DNA of 5,812 nucleotides. Source: Maritalea sp047634455 (GTDB taxonomy: Bacteria > Pseudomonadota > Alphaproteobacteria > Rhizobiales > Devosiaceae). This document shows, one piece after another, positions 1 to 5,767 of the stretch. The DNA lies in assembly GCF_047634455.1 (NCBI RefSeq), contig NZ_JBLIAI010000100.1, positions 1 to 5,812 of the forward strand. The letters run 5' to 3'. The notes below the pieces were generated by a model that saw nothing but the letters and a program-made list of their open reading frames with translations, searched no databases and had not been told where the DNA came from. A program made the position numbers and the translations under genes. Positions within the stretch are counted from its first letter, which is position 1. The number at the start of each line of letters is the position of its first letter.

Positions 1-1
1 T

Positions 2-1228
2 TCGGTCGTTGGCAAAGACGATGAAGCCAGTTTGACCATTGCCGATATCATGGAGAAAAAAGACGATGGGGACGAAAAATCAAACACGACCCCAAAACTT
101 TGCACCATCAACTTCTTTCGAAAAACAACCACGCACCAAACACCAGATGTACCGGAATTGCCAGATGTGCCAACCGGAGACCCTTTAGAAAAAAAGCACG
201 TTGATGAAACCGACCACACCAGCGGAATTATGCCCACCGGCACAGCATCGAGCGAAGTGCGCGACTACTATATGGGTTTGGGCCCCAAAAAACGCGGCAC
301 ACTTTTTGAAGATGTAGGGCTGTTCCGCGGATTTTCGCCAGATTTGGAGGATTTCATTGCCCAGTCGGACACTGACGGCTTTCATCTCAAAATTGATCAA
401 ACTGAACCCCATTTCACCAGCTTCCAAGAAACTTACATAGAAGATCACTTCGTAACCGACACATTTTTAGAGCAAGAAATCGACAAAGCCGTCTCACATT
501 CAGCCAGTGTTTCCGCAAGTGGCTGGGGCGTTTCAGGCAGTGCAAAATATACCAGTTCCCACAAAAGTCACTCTGACCATAAAGAACGCCATTTTTACCT
601 GTGCTCTCAATATCTGGTCCGAAAAGTCAGATTATCATTCCATGTTGATGATTTGGTACTGGCACCCGAGCTTGAAACAAAACTCACCGAAATTGCCGAC
701 GGTGGCCGTGATGTGAAAAATTATCGCATTTTCATTGAAACCTTAAAAACCTGGGGCGCCTATTTTCCCACCGCCATGGTGATCGGCGGCAAGCTGATTT
801 TGGAAGATAAGAGAGTGTTCACCACCGATGTGGAACAAACCTCAGCAACAACAACATTCCAAGCGGCAGCAAGCGCATCATTTGGCAATTTTTCAGGCTC
901 CGCTAGCTATGCGGGTTCAGACAAGAATGACGTCTCCAACGTCAGTGTCAGCCAAACCCGCAAAGTAAAGTTACGGGCCTTTGGTGGCGAAGAAGCCAAA
1001 GTGCACAATCCACCCGAATATCTTGCAAGTCTGGGCCCATACACGGAATGGCGGAATTGTAAAATTGAAGCGCTCATTCCCATTTACAAACTGGCGTCCG
1101 AAGACGTGCAACTGAAAATCCGAGATATGTTGGTTGAGCACCGGGCATTGTGGGAGCGCGAAATGGCGATTGACTTCGACAAATACATCCGGGGCATGGA
1201 AGATTTGGCAGCGTCCGAATTTGGTTGA
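2..1228 (+). CDS. MACPF (membrane attack complex/perforin) domain protein, 5' end outside window
   Basis: Probable pore-forming protein: MACPF proteins oligomerise on a membrane and unfold two helical clusters into beta-hairpins. The family signature is visible at 752-790 as W-G-A-Y-F, six residues, then G-G, matching the W/Y-G-x-x-F/Y-x6-GG pattern. Two Ser/Ala/Gly/Thr-rich stretches of the TMH1 and TMH2 type lie on either side, at about 494-566 and 839-952. The usual end of the domain (E-W-R then P-I-Y-K-L) is at about 1046-1093. About 40 residues follow it, so no C2, beta-prism or other C-terminal targeting domain is present. The N-terminal part before about 290 is acidic, Pro/Thr-rich and poorly conserved in appearance. 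A TTG at 32 and an ATG at 50 could serve as starts, but the frame stays open for ten more codons to the left edge and no Shine-Dalgarno sequence precedes either, so I read the gene as 5'-truncated by the window. A signal peptide cannot be judged. The target (rival bacterium, eukaryote or self) is unknown. Confidence 0.85.
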   Translation, partial: SVVGKDDEASLTIADIMEKKDDGDEKSNTTPKLCTINFFRKTTTHQTPDVPELPDVPTGDPLEKKHVDETDHTSGIMPTGTASSEVRDYYMGLGPKKRGTLFEDVGLFRGFSPDLEDFIAQSDTDGFHLKIDQTEPHFTSFQETYIEDHFVTDTFLEQEIDKAVSHSASVSASGWGVSGSAKYTSSHKSHSDHKERHFYLCSQYLVRKVRLSFHVDDLVLAPELETKLTEIADGGRDVKNYRIFIETLKTWGAYFPTAMVIGGKLILEDKRVFTTDVEQTSATTTFQAAASASFGNFSGSASYAGSDKNDVSNVSVSQTRKVKLRAFGGEEAKVHNPPEYLASLGPYTEWRNCKIEALIPIYKLASEDVQLKIRDMLVEHRALWEREMAIDFDKYIRGMEDLAASEFG

Positions 1229-1253
1229 TATTTCCCCCAAAAATGTGAAAAGC

Positions 1254-1273
1254 GGGATCAGCTTAGCTGACCC
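1254..1273 (+). other. Intergenic hairpin between the MACPF and nuclease-fold genes
   Basis: GGG, a bulged A, TCAGC, loop TTA, GCTGA, CCC: an eight-pair stem with one bulged base in the 82-bp gap between the two genes. No T-run follows, so it is not a standard intrinsic terminator. It could stabilise the upstream message, or act as a processing site or attenuator that sets the ratio of the two products. The role is inferred. Confidence 0.4.
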
Positions 1274-1310
1274 TGCCGCCCACCAAATTAAGGCGCGAGG
1301 AACAAAGATT

Positions 1311-1790
1311 ATGGCTGAAATTTCACTCGATGAATTTCTTGAATATGTTGAAGAATGGATGACCACAAACGAGGCGGCCATCGCAAAGATGTGGCCGCAA
1401 GATGGCGGATGGGAAGGATGGGCCCAAGCTGAAATTTTTAGATTTATCGGCGAAAAAAACCATGCCTTTGATATTGGACGAGAAAAGCATTGCTTTACAA
1501 ACAACCGAAAAGGTTGCGACTTTTTGCTGAACGATAGTTCTGCACTTAAGAACAAAGTCATTGTTGAACTCAAATGCCAGTCATTCTCAAACTACAAGCG
1601 ATTCGCCAAAGGCTTGAGCGATGACACGACAAAATTGATCAAAGATCTCAAACCTGCCTATGTCGGAGCCAACCTGTTGATCATCGGCATGTATTTCACC
1701 GCAAAAACAGAAGTCCCAAAGCATTTTGCAAAGAAAGTTATCGGCAAAGGGGAAATTGGGATTTGTTGGGCAACTGACTCTAACGGCTGA
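1311..1790 (+). CDS. Small PD-(D/E)XK nuclease-like protein downstream of the MACPF gene
   Basis: 159 aa. I do not recognise a named family, but the residue layout fits the PD-(D/E)XK nuclease fold. There is a helix with Q39 and E41 (WEGWAQAEI), then D70 in a strand (GCDFLL), a short loop, and E86-x-K88 in the next strand (VIVELK). After that comes a helical region and a hydrophobic strand (LLIIGMYF, about 122-129). All candidate metal-binding and catalytic positions (E41, D70, E86, K88) are intact, so an active DNA or RNA nuclease is possible, though many members of this fold are not nucleases. No signal peptide or membrane segment is seen, so it should be cytoplasmic unless delivered. The ATG at 1311 is preferred because GAGGAA lies about 10 bases upstream. 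The frame is open back to a TTG at 1134 overlapping the MACPF gene, but the added residues look non-coding. It lies 82 bp after the MACPF stop and is probably co-transcribed. It could be an effector, an immunity or regulatory partner, or unrelated cargo. Confidence 0.75.
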   Translation: MAEISLDEFLEYVEEWMTTNEAAIAKMWPQDGGWEGWAQAEIFRFIGEKNHAFDIGREKHCFTNNRKGCDFLLNDSSALKNKVIVELKCQSFSNYKRFAKGLSDDTTKLIKDLKPAYVGANLLIIGMYFTAKTEVPKHFAKKVIGKGEIGICWATDSNG

Positions 1791-1800
1791 CTTGTGGCAA

Positions 1801-1830
1801 TTGGCAACAGTATTGCTGGGGAATTTTTTT
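1801..1830 (+). terminator. Weak candidate terminator after the MACPF/nuclease-fold unit
   Basis: A short stem, GCAA (1804-1807) with TTGC (1813-1816), can be extended by G-T wobble pairs. It is followed five bases later by seven T residues (1824-1830), just after the stop at 1790. The stem is weak, so termination here is plausible but not secure. Confidence 0.3.
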
Positions 1831-1939
1831 AAGCAGCCAAACTTCGCCAATTCATAATTCTTGCTGAATTTACACAAGCGCATAAATGTATCGCGCCAAC
1901 GCACTCATTTATCTTGTTTTATGAATTGAAAACTTGTTT

Positions 1940-2016
<77 letters not shown>

Positions 2017-2093
2017 CCAAAAATAAAGACAATTACTGCCTTAAAGGATAACGGCGATGCCGTTTTCCGCCCGATGCTTACCGGGACAGCGCC

Positions 2094-2122
2094 TATATAG
2101 GGTGCTTTGATCTGAATGTGAA
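2094..2122 (-). promoter_or_regulatory. Candidate sigma-70 promoter of tRNA-fMet
   Basis: On the minus strand, TTCACA (2122-2117) and TATATA (2099-2094) are separated by 17 bases, close to the -35 and -10 consensus. Transcription would begin about 70 bases before the mature 5' end at 2016. The leader would include a short hairpin (AACGGC/GCCGTT, 2050-2064) to be removed during 5' processing. Assigned from position and consensus only. Confidence 0.5.
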
Positions 2123-2239
2123 GGACTAATACCACAAATGCCAAAAAAACTTGTTTGGCGGGTTTGAGCAGGTCCAATCTTGTGCTTTTGGGGCCTTTTG
2201 CGTTAAGTTTACGGTCCTCACCAAATTGCGAGATATGTG

Positions 2240-3280
2240 ATGAAATTCAACAAACTTGGCCGCACTGATCTAATGGTCAGTGAGATCTGCCTTGGCACCA
2301 TGACCTGGGGCCGACAAAACAGCGAACAAGACGCGCATCAACAAATGGATTACGCGCTTGAGCGTGAAATCAATTTCTTTGATACCGCTGAACTTTACGC
2401 CGTACCAACCATTCCCGAAAGTTACGGGCTTACCGAAGAATATATCGGGACTTGGTTCAAAAAGACTGGCCAACGCGAAAAAGTCATTCTGGCGACCAAA
2501 ATTGCCGGCGAAGGCGTGCCCTGGATTCGCGATGGTAGCCCCATCAACGCCAGCTCAATCCGCAAGGCCGTTGAAAGCAGCCTGAAGCGGCTGCAAACAG
2601 ACTATATTGATCTTTACCAATTGCATTGGCCAAATCGCGGGCATTACCATTTCAACCATGGATATAGCTTTGATCCCACAAGCCAAAATACGCAAGCGGT
2701 ACAGGCGAACATGCTTGAAGTGCTAGAAACGCTCGACGCGCTGGTGCGTGACGGCAAAATCAGGCACATAGGCCTATCCAACGAATCTGCGTGGGGCACA
2801 ACGCAATTTTTGCGACTTTCAGAAGCGAACGACCTCCCCCGCATCGCATCAATCCAAAATGAATATGGTCTGCTGCGCCGCTGGTTCGACCACGACTTGG
2901 CCGAAGTCAGTCACCATGAAAATGTCGGCTTGCTTGCCTATTCAGTGCTCGCAGCAGGCGCTCTATCTGGCAAATATTTGGATGGTCAAATCCCCAAAGG
3001 AACGCGCGGTGAATTATCTGTTGCCGCAACCTATCGCAACTCACCACAATCCGAGCCAGCCATTCGCGCTTACATAGCTTTGGCCAAAGAACACGGCTTG
3101 GATGTTTGTCAAATGGGCCTCAAGTTTGCGCTGGATCGTCCTTTCATGACATCTGTCATTATTGGCGCCACATCGATGGAACAGCTAAAAACCGACATTG
3201 ACGCAAAAGATATTGTGCTTTCTGACGAAGTGCTAAGCGGCATCGAAAAGATCTATCGGCAATATCCACGTCCGATCTAA
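2240..3280 (+). CDS. tas: Aldo-keto reductase, Tas family, NADP(H)-dependent
   Basis: 346 aa, the same length as E. coli Tas and similar throughout, including GLGTMT(W/F)G, QNSE-D-H near the N-terminus, and LKRLQTDY-DLYQ-HWP in the middle. Members fold as an (alpha/beta)8 barrel and reduce aldehydes or ketones using NADPH in the cytoplasm. The catalytic tetrad is complete: D48 and Y53 (FFDTAELY), K87 (ILATK) and H129 (YQLHWP). The C-terminal IIGATSMEQLKTDI segment is the typical cofactor-binding strand-helix. The physiological substrate of Tas proteins is not settled. ATG at 2240 is chosen over the GTG at 2237 because GAG at 2230-2232 then has about seven bases of spacing. The gene is transcribed away from tRNA-fMet and has no same-strand neighbour, so it is probably monocistronic. 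No convincing promoter was found in 2123-2239. Its stop is 1 bp from the stop of the convergent hydrolase gene. Confidence 0.92.
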   Translation: MKFNKLGRTDLMVSEICLGTMTWGRQNSEQDAHQQMDYALEREINFFDTAELYAVPTIPESYGLTEEYIGTWFKKTGQREKVILATKIAGEGVPWIRDGSPINASSIRKAVESSLKRLQTDYIDLYQLHWPNRGHYHFNHGYSFDPTSQNTQAVQANMLEVLETLDALVRDGKIRHIGLSNESAWGTTQFLRLSEANDLPRIASIQNEYGLLRRWFDHDLAEVSHHENVGLLAYSVLAAGALSGKYLDGQIPKGTRGELSVAATYRNSPQSEPAIRAYIALAKEHGLDVCQMGLKFALDRPFMTSVIIGATSMEQLKTDIDAKDIVLSDEVLSGIEKIYRQYPRPI

Positions 3281-3281
3281 A

Positions 3282-4322
3282 TCAACGCTCAGTTTGGGCG
3301 GCGACAAAATCATCAATCGCCGCCCAATAACCATCAATAAATGCATCGCGCCCCATGAATGCTGTTTTGATGATTATCCAAATGCCGTCCCAATCCTGCA
3401 TCGGGCGGCGTTGACCCACTTCAAGCATACTGTGACCGGCTTTTTCAAAAACGTGGGTTTGCAGGTTTGTTTCCCCCAGGACTTCTTTGAAAACTTCGAT
3501 AGTCTCCAATGCATCAACTTGGCCGTCTCGTGCACCAGTTAGCAACAACACAGGCGTACCCTGCACCTGACCCAAATCCGCCGTCAAATCGGCGTGGGCG
3601 TTTTTGACAACAAAATTCCATCGCGATTTAGAGAACTCTTCTGCGCCCAAATCGGGTTCACCACTTGCTAACTCTTCAAACGCGGCATACAGCGCGCCTG
3701 ATAACAGCAAATCATCAATCAATTTTTCCCGTCGTGCAGCGACCGGATCAACAGGCGCGTCACCTTGCCGCAAACTAGACATGTAGGCGGACTGGCGCAT
3801 CCAGTTTATTGCTGGAGAGACAAAAATGTAGAACGCAACCTCGTTTATGTTCGGGTCGACTTTCGGCAAAACCCAACCTGCTTGAGAAAACCCGATCACG
3901 CCAATTTTGCCAATTGGCTGCACAGTATTTGAGCGCAAAGTCGCAATCGCGGCTACGACCAGCGCGGCGCGATCCTCCATGGAATAATCCAGCCAGTCAC
4001 CGTCCGAGCCATTCACCCCCGGCTTATCCCATGACAATGTACACATATTGTTTTGGGCGAAGTAAGAAAAATACGGGACAAAATAGCCAAATGCGTCATG
4101 CGGCATCGCGCCATCGCCATGTACAAATATCATACAGTCGATTGGCTTTTCGTTTGGTACCAGCGGCAAGATCAACTTGCCCGCAATCGTTATGCCTTCA
4201 AACCCAAATGGGAAATCAACTTCCTTGTAGTTTTCATCTGGCGACATCAACAAGAACGTCAAAACCAAAAGCGCGGCTCCGACCAATGCGCCAAACCCCA
4301 GTGAGAAATATTTGATGCGCAT
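3282..4322 (-). CDS. Membrane-anchored or exported alpha/beta hydrolase
   Basis: 346 aa. Residues 6-26 form a hydrophobic segment after a basic start (MRIKY), so the protein is either anchored in the inner membrane facing the periplasm or secreted. There is no lipobox Cys and no clear signal-peptidase site. The rest is an alpha/beta hydrolase. It has an HGDG oxyanion-type motif (68-71), a nucleophile elbow G-F-S-Q-A-G (S146), a probable acid D266 (TGARDGQVD; D270 is the alternative) and catalytic H297 (AGHSM). The lid region (about 171-250) is rich in charged residues. The fold covers esterases, lipases, thioesterases and S9-like peptidases, and the substrate cannot be read from sequence. The ATG at 4322 is supported by GGAAG four bases upstream. 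The divergent tetR gene 98 bp away, with palindromes over the candidate hydrolase promoter, suggests TetR-controlled expression, perhaps induced by a lipophilic or ester compound (inference). Confidence 0.88.
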   Translation of the reverse strand: MRIKYFSLGFGALVGAALLVLTFLLMSPDENYKEVDFPFGFEGITIAGKLILPLVPNEKPIDCMIFVHGDGAMPHDAFGYFVPYFSYFAQNNMCTLSWDKPGVNGSDGDWLDYSMEDRAALVVAAIATLRSNTVQPIGKIGVIGFSQAGWVLPKVDPNINEVAFYIFVSPAINWMRQSAYMSSLRQGDAPVDPVAARREKLIDDLLLSGALYAAFEELASGEPDLGAEEFSKSRWNFVVKNAHADLTADLGQVQGTPVLLLTGARDGQVDALETIEVFKEVLGETNLQTHVFEKAGHSMLEVGQRRPMQDWDGIWIIIKTAFMGRDAFIDGYWAAIDDFVAAQTER

Positions 4323-4352
4323 CGCGCTTCCAATCTTAGAACAATCATTCGC

Positions 4353-4380
4353 TTAATATCATGACTTGAGAACAAGTCAA
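4353..4380 (-). promoter_or_regulatory. Candidate promoter of the hydrolase gene
   Basis: On the minus strand, TTGACT (4380-4375, five of six -35 matches) and TATTAA (4358-4353, four of six -10 matches) are spaced 16 bases apart. It overlaps the palindrome at 4362-4379, so a repressor bound there would cover the -35 box and spacer. Confidence 0.4.
4362..4379. promoter_or_regulatory. Candidate TetR-family operator (18-bp palindrome)
   Basis: TGACTTG-AGAA-CAAGTCA is a perfect inverted repeat with 7-bp arms and a 4-bp centre, midway between the divergent hydrolase and tetR genes. Size, symmetry and position fit a TetR-family dimer site controlling both genes. Binding by the adjacent regulator is inferred from location. 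Confidence 0.5.
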
Positions 4381-4393
4381 TTCTAATTTAGAA
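4381..4393. promoter_or_regulatory. Second short palindrome in the hydrolase/tetR spacer
   Basis: TTCTAA-T-TTAGAA is a perfect 13-bp inverted repeat one base to the right of the 18-bp palindrome and 27 bases before the tetR start codon. Its TTAGAACA right side recurs at 4336-4343 near the hydrolase start. It could be an accessory operator for autoregulation of tetR. Confidence 0.35.
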
Positions 4394-4420
4394 CAGCTAT
4401 TCGGAAATCAAGAGACCAAC

Positions 4421-5014
4421 ATGGCCCGCACCAAAAACGAGGAACTACACAAAACCCGTAAAAAACAGATCGTTGCGGCGGCGACAAAATGCTTTATCGC
4501 AAAAGGTATTCACAGCTCGTCCATGCAAGAGATCTGTAAAACGGGCAACATCAGCCCCGGCGCGCTATACCGCTATTACCCTTCAAAACAGGCAATCATC
4601 GAAGCAATTGCAGCGCAAGAACATGCACAAAACTTAGAGCTCATTGACTATCTTAGGGGCGTAAAAAACCCTGTACGTGGGCTGCAAGACGCCATGCCAG
4701 ATATCCTTGATACGCTGCTGGACAAAGATTTCGCCCGCCTTATGATTGAAATCAGCACAGAGGCTTCTCGCAATCAAAACGTGCACGAAGTCTTTCAAAA
4801 AGTCGAAGATCAATTCAAATCCAACCTTATCGAGATATTTCGCACAAGTCAGATTGCCGGGCACATCGGCAAAAACACAGACATTGAGGGCGCTGTATTC
4901 ATGATACTCGCTTTGCTCGATGGCATTACCGCACGGGCTGCGGCATCAGCTGTGCCCAGCAAAACTGAACTCACCAAATCCACTGGAAGTGTCATTTCGG
5001 CCCTTTTCGGTTAA
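4421..5014 (+). CDS. TetR/AcrR-family transcriptional regulator
   Basis: 197 aa, a normal length for the family. The N-terminal DNA-binding domain is clear. It has a basic start, helix 1 (RKKQIVAAATKCFIAKG, 14-29), then the helix-turn-helix at about 34-56 (SMQEICKTGNISPGALYRYYPSK), with the family-typical Y-x-Y/H-F/Y-x-S-K ending. The C-terminal part (about 60-197) is helical and variable, as expected for a ligand-binding and dimerisation domain, and does not point to a ligand. The protein is a cytoplasmic repressor, or less often an activator. AGAG at 4411-4414 serves as a plausible ribosome binding site before the ATG. The gene is divergent from the hydrolase gene across 98 bp with palindromic sites, the usual arrangement for a TetR protein that controls itself and its neighbour. 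There is no gene close downstream in the same direction. Confidence 0.93.
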   Translation: MARTKNEELHKTRKKQIVAAATKCFIAKGIHSSSMQEICKTGNISPGALYRYYPSKQAIIEAIAAQEHAQNLELIDYLRGVKNPVRGLQDAMPDILDTLLDKDFARLMIEISTEASRNQNVHEVFQKVEDQFKSNLIEIFRTSQIAGHIGKNTDIEGAVFMILALLDGITARAAASAVPSKTELTKSTGSVISALFG

Positions 5015-5313
5015 ACTTGATATTCGAAACAACAACACCAACTTGTTGATCAACTGCGCAAATGCTCAAATGCCAAAGTGCGGCGCCGTTTAATTCCCAC
5101 CAATGAGACCAACTTAATCACTAAGTATCGAAACGTTTATCATCACAACACCCATATGATTTGTTCAGTCATAGTTTCACCAAATACAGTTGGCTGGTTT
5201 GGTGCTCAAAACGGCGGTTGCCCGTTACGAGACCCTATAAAGAAATATCGTCTCGCCAAGCCGATCATATGCGCTATGATTGATGGATAAACGGCAATTG
5301 AGATGATCCGCGC
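5015..5313. other. Gene-free stretch after tetR
   Basis: About 300 bp with no convincing gene. A 70-codon frame (GTG at 5078 to 5290) has no Shine-Dalgarno sequence and no recognisable protein features. A 10-bp palindrome GTTGATCAAC (5045-5054) and a 6-bp hairpin CAACAA/TTGTTG (5030-5048) are present, but no T-run follows, so no tetR terminator can be named. The part near 5275-5313 should hold the former promoter of the DUF599 remnant; TATGAT at 5275-5280 is a possible -10 box without a good -35. Confidence 0.5.
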
Positions 5314-5490
5314 ATGACACTAATTTCGACACTTCTGCCGCTCATTTTTTGGGCGTTTTATGGGGTTTTAAGTCGGGCGATTGAAATAAAACGCCCATCC
5401 ATGTCAGGCCTCATGGCTCGCCAACGGCTTCGCTGGGTGCAAAATGCTGTAAAACGAGACACGCCAATTGATGGTGTCAAAGCTATTTAG
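5314..5490 (+). pseudogene. Truncated DUF599 membrane-protein remnant (N-terminal 58 codons)
   Basis: ATG at 5314 to TAG at 5488-5490 encodes 58 aa. The product starts with a hydrophobic segment (about 2-19, with FWAFYG), then K-R-P-S-M-S-G-L-M-A-R-Q-R-L-R-W-V (26-42) and K-R-D-T-P-I-D (47-53). This order matches the start of DUF599 proteins as I know them: a first membrane helix, an S-x-x-x-L-M-A-R-x-R-x-x-W-M segment, then R-(D/E)-x-x-I-x-D. Those proteins are about 220-240 aa with several membrane helices, and their function is unknown. Here the similarity stops at about codon 54. None of the three forward frames after 5475 continues it, so this looks like a broken gene and not a simple frameshift. 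The break coincides with a pair of tandem repeats beginning at 5475, suggesting disruption by a mobile element or deletion. It could instead be an intact unrelated small membrane protein, though that seems less likely. Confidence 0.6.
5350..5397. repeat. 12-bp perfect inverted repeat inside the DUF599 remnant
   Basis: TGGGCGTTTTAT (5350-5361) and ATAAAACGCCCA (5386-5397) are perfectly complementary around a 24-bp loop. A 12-bp perfect match this close together is unlikely by chance in a window of this size. It is preceded by a T-run, not followed by one, so it is not a plus-strand terminator. Confidence 0.6.
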
Positions 5491-5521
5491 AAATGGCTCT
5501 GGCCAAGCTAATTAGAGATGT
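5475..5521 (+). repeat. Imperfect tandem repeat (2 x 22 bp, period 25), possible insertion-sequence end
   Basis: Copies at 5475-5496 and 5500-5521 match at 17 of 22 positions and share the form TG-C-AAGCTA-TTAGA-ATG. The first begins with TG exactly where DUF599 similarity ends and supplies the stop codon of the remnant. A weaker third match lies near 5541-5558. Repeated binding motifs beginning with TG are typical of IS21-type and some IS481-type ends, so this may be the left end of an insertion sequence or its relic. No transposase or matching right end is visible, so the element assignment is inference. Confidence 0.5.
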
Positions 5522-5547
5522 CTCACCCCTGTAAGGAAGGCACCTAA

Positions 5548-5703
5548 TTGGTGGACATTGGCTGGACCGCAAGAGTCAAAGCCAATGTGCGAAACACACC
5601 TCAAATCTATCATAAAGAGCAAAAAAGTAAAGAACGTGCAGAATATGACAAAGAAGGTAAAACCATAGTTTTCTGCCATTTTCCAAGAAACTATAGATTA
5701 TAG
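5548..5703 (+). CDS. Possible small ORF with strong ribosome binding site, unknown function
   Basis: TTG at 5548 or GTG at 5551 to TAG at 5701-5703, about 50 codons. AAGGAAGG at 5533-5540 is a strong Shine-Dalgarno sequence 7 to 10 bases before these starts, which is the main reason for listing it. The product is basic and charged (IYHKEQKSKERAEYDKEGK, then PRNY near the end), with no membrane segment or motif I can name. Its place just after the tandem repeats suggests it could be the decayed start of a transposase, which often begins about 50-80 bp inside an element; I see only a faint, unproven resemblance. It may also be chance. The first codons overlap a 9-bp inverted repeat (ACATTGGCT/AGCCAATGT, 5555-5588). 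Confidence 0.25.
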   Translation: MVDIGWTARVKANVRNTPQIYHKEQKSKERAEYDKEGKTIVFCHFPRNYRL

Positions 5704-5767
5704 ACGGAATAGCGCAAATGTTGTGGATCGGTTTTAGGTCGACAATTGTCCGTGTAGCCGCTTCGAA

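Larger units (their letters stand above)
4336..4403 (+). repeat. Direct repeat TTAGAACA-N3-ATTCG flanking the operator region
   Basis: Copies at 4336-4351 and 4388-4403 agree at 13 of 16 positions and differ only in the three central bases. They are 52 bp apart and bracket the 18-bp palindrome. The core AGAACA also occurs inside the palindrome (4369-4374), giving three copies at 4338, 4369 and 4390. Confidence 0.55.

Noticed and set aside
1134..1310. Longer version of the nuclease-fold protein starting at TTG 1134 (overlapping the MACPF gene by 95 bp)
   Set aside because: The extra 59 residues look like out-of-frame translation, and the ATG at 1311 has GAGGAA at good spacing.
971..1573. 200-codon minus-strand frame across the MACPF/nuclease-fold junction
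   Set aside because: It lies antisense to two better supported genes, spans their gap, and shows no recognisable motifs.
2148..2158. AACTTGTTTGG resembling AACTTGTTTTGG at the tRNA 3' end (1931-1942), considered as an att duplication
   Set aside because: The match is short, has a one-base gap and does not continue into the tRNA sequence; probably chance in T-rich DNA.
2180..2208. Possible promoter for the Tas reductase (TTGTGC, 17 bases, TTAAGT)
   Set aside because: The -10 box matches consensus at only three of six positions; not good enough to annotate.
3809..4315. 168-codon plus-strand frame antisense to the hydrolase
   Set aside because: It is opposite a complete alpha/beta hydrolase with an intact triad, and its product is a low-quality Arg/Ser/Pro-rich string.
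5045..5054. 10-bp palindrome GTTGATCAAC after tetR as an operator or terminator
   Set aside because: No T-run, no gene nearby to control, and palindromes of this size are expected by chance.
5078..5290. 70-codon plus-strand frame after tetR
   Set aside because: GTG start without a Shine-Dalgarno sequence, no recognisable domain or membrane segment; treated as chance.
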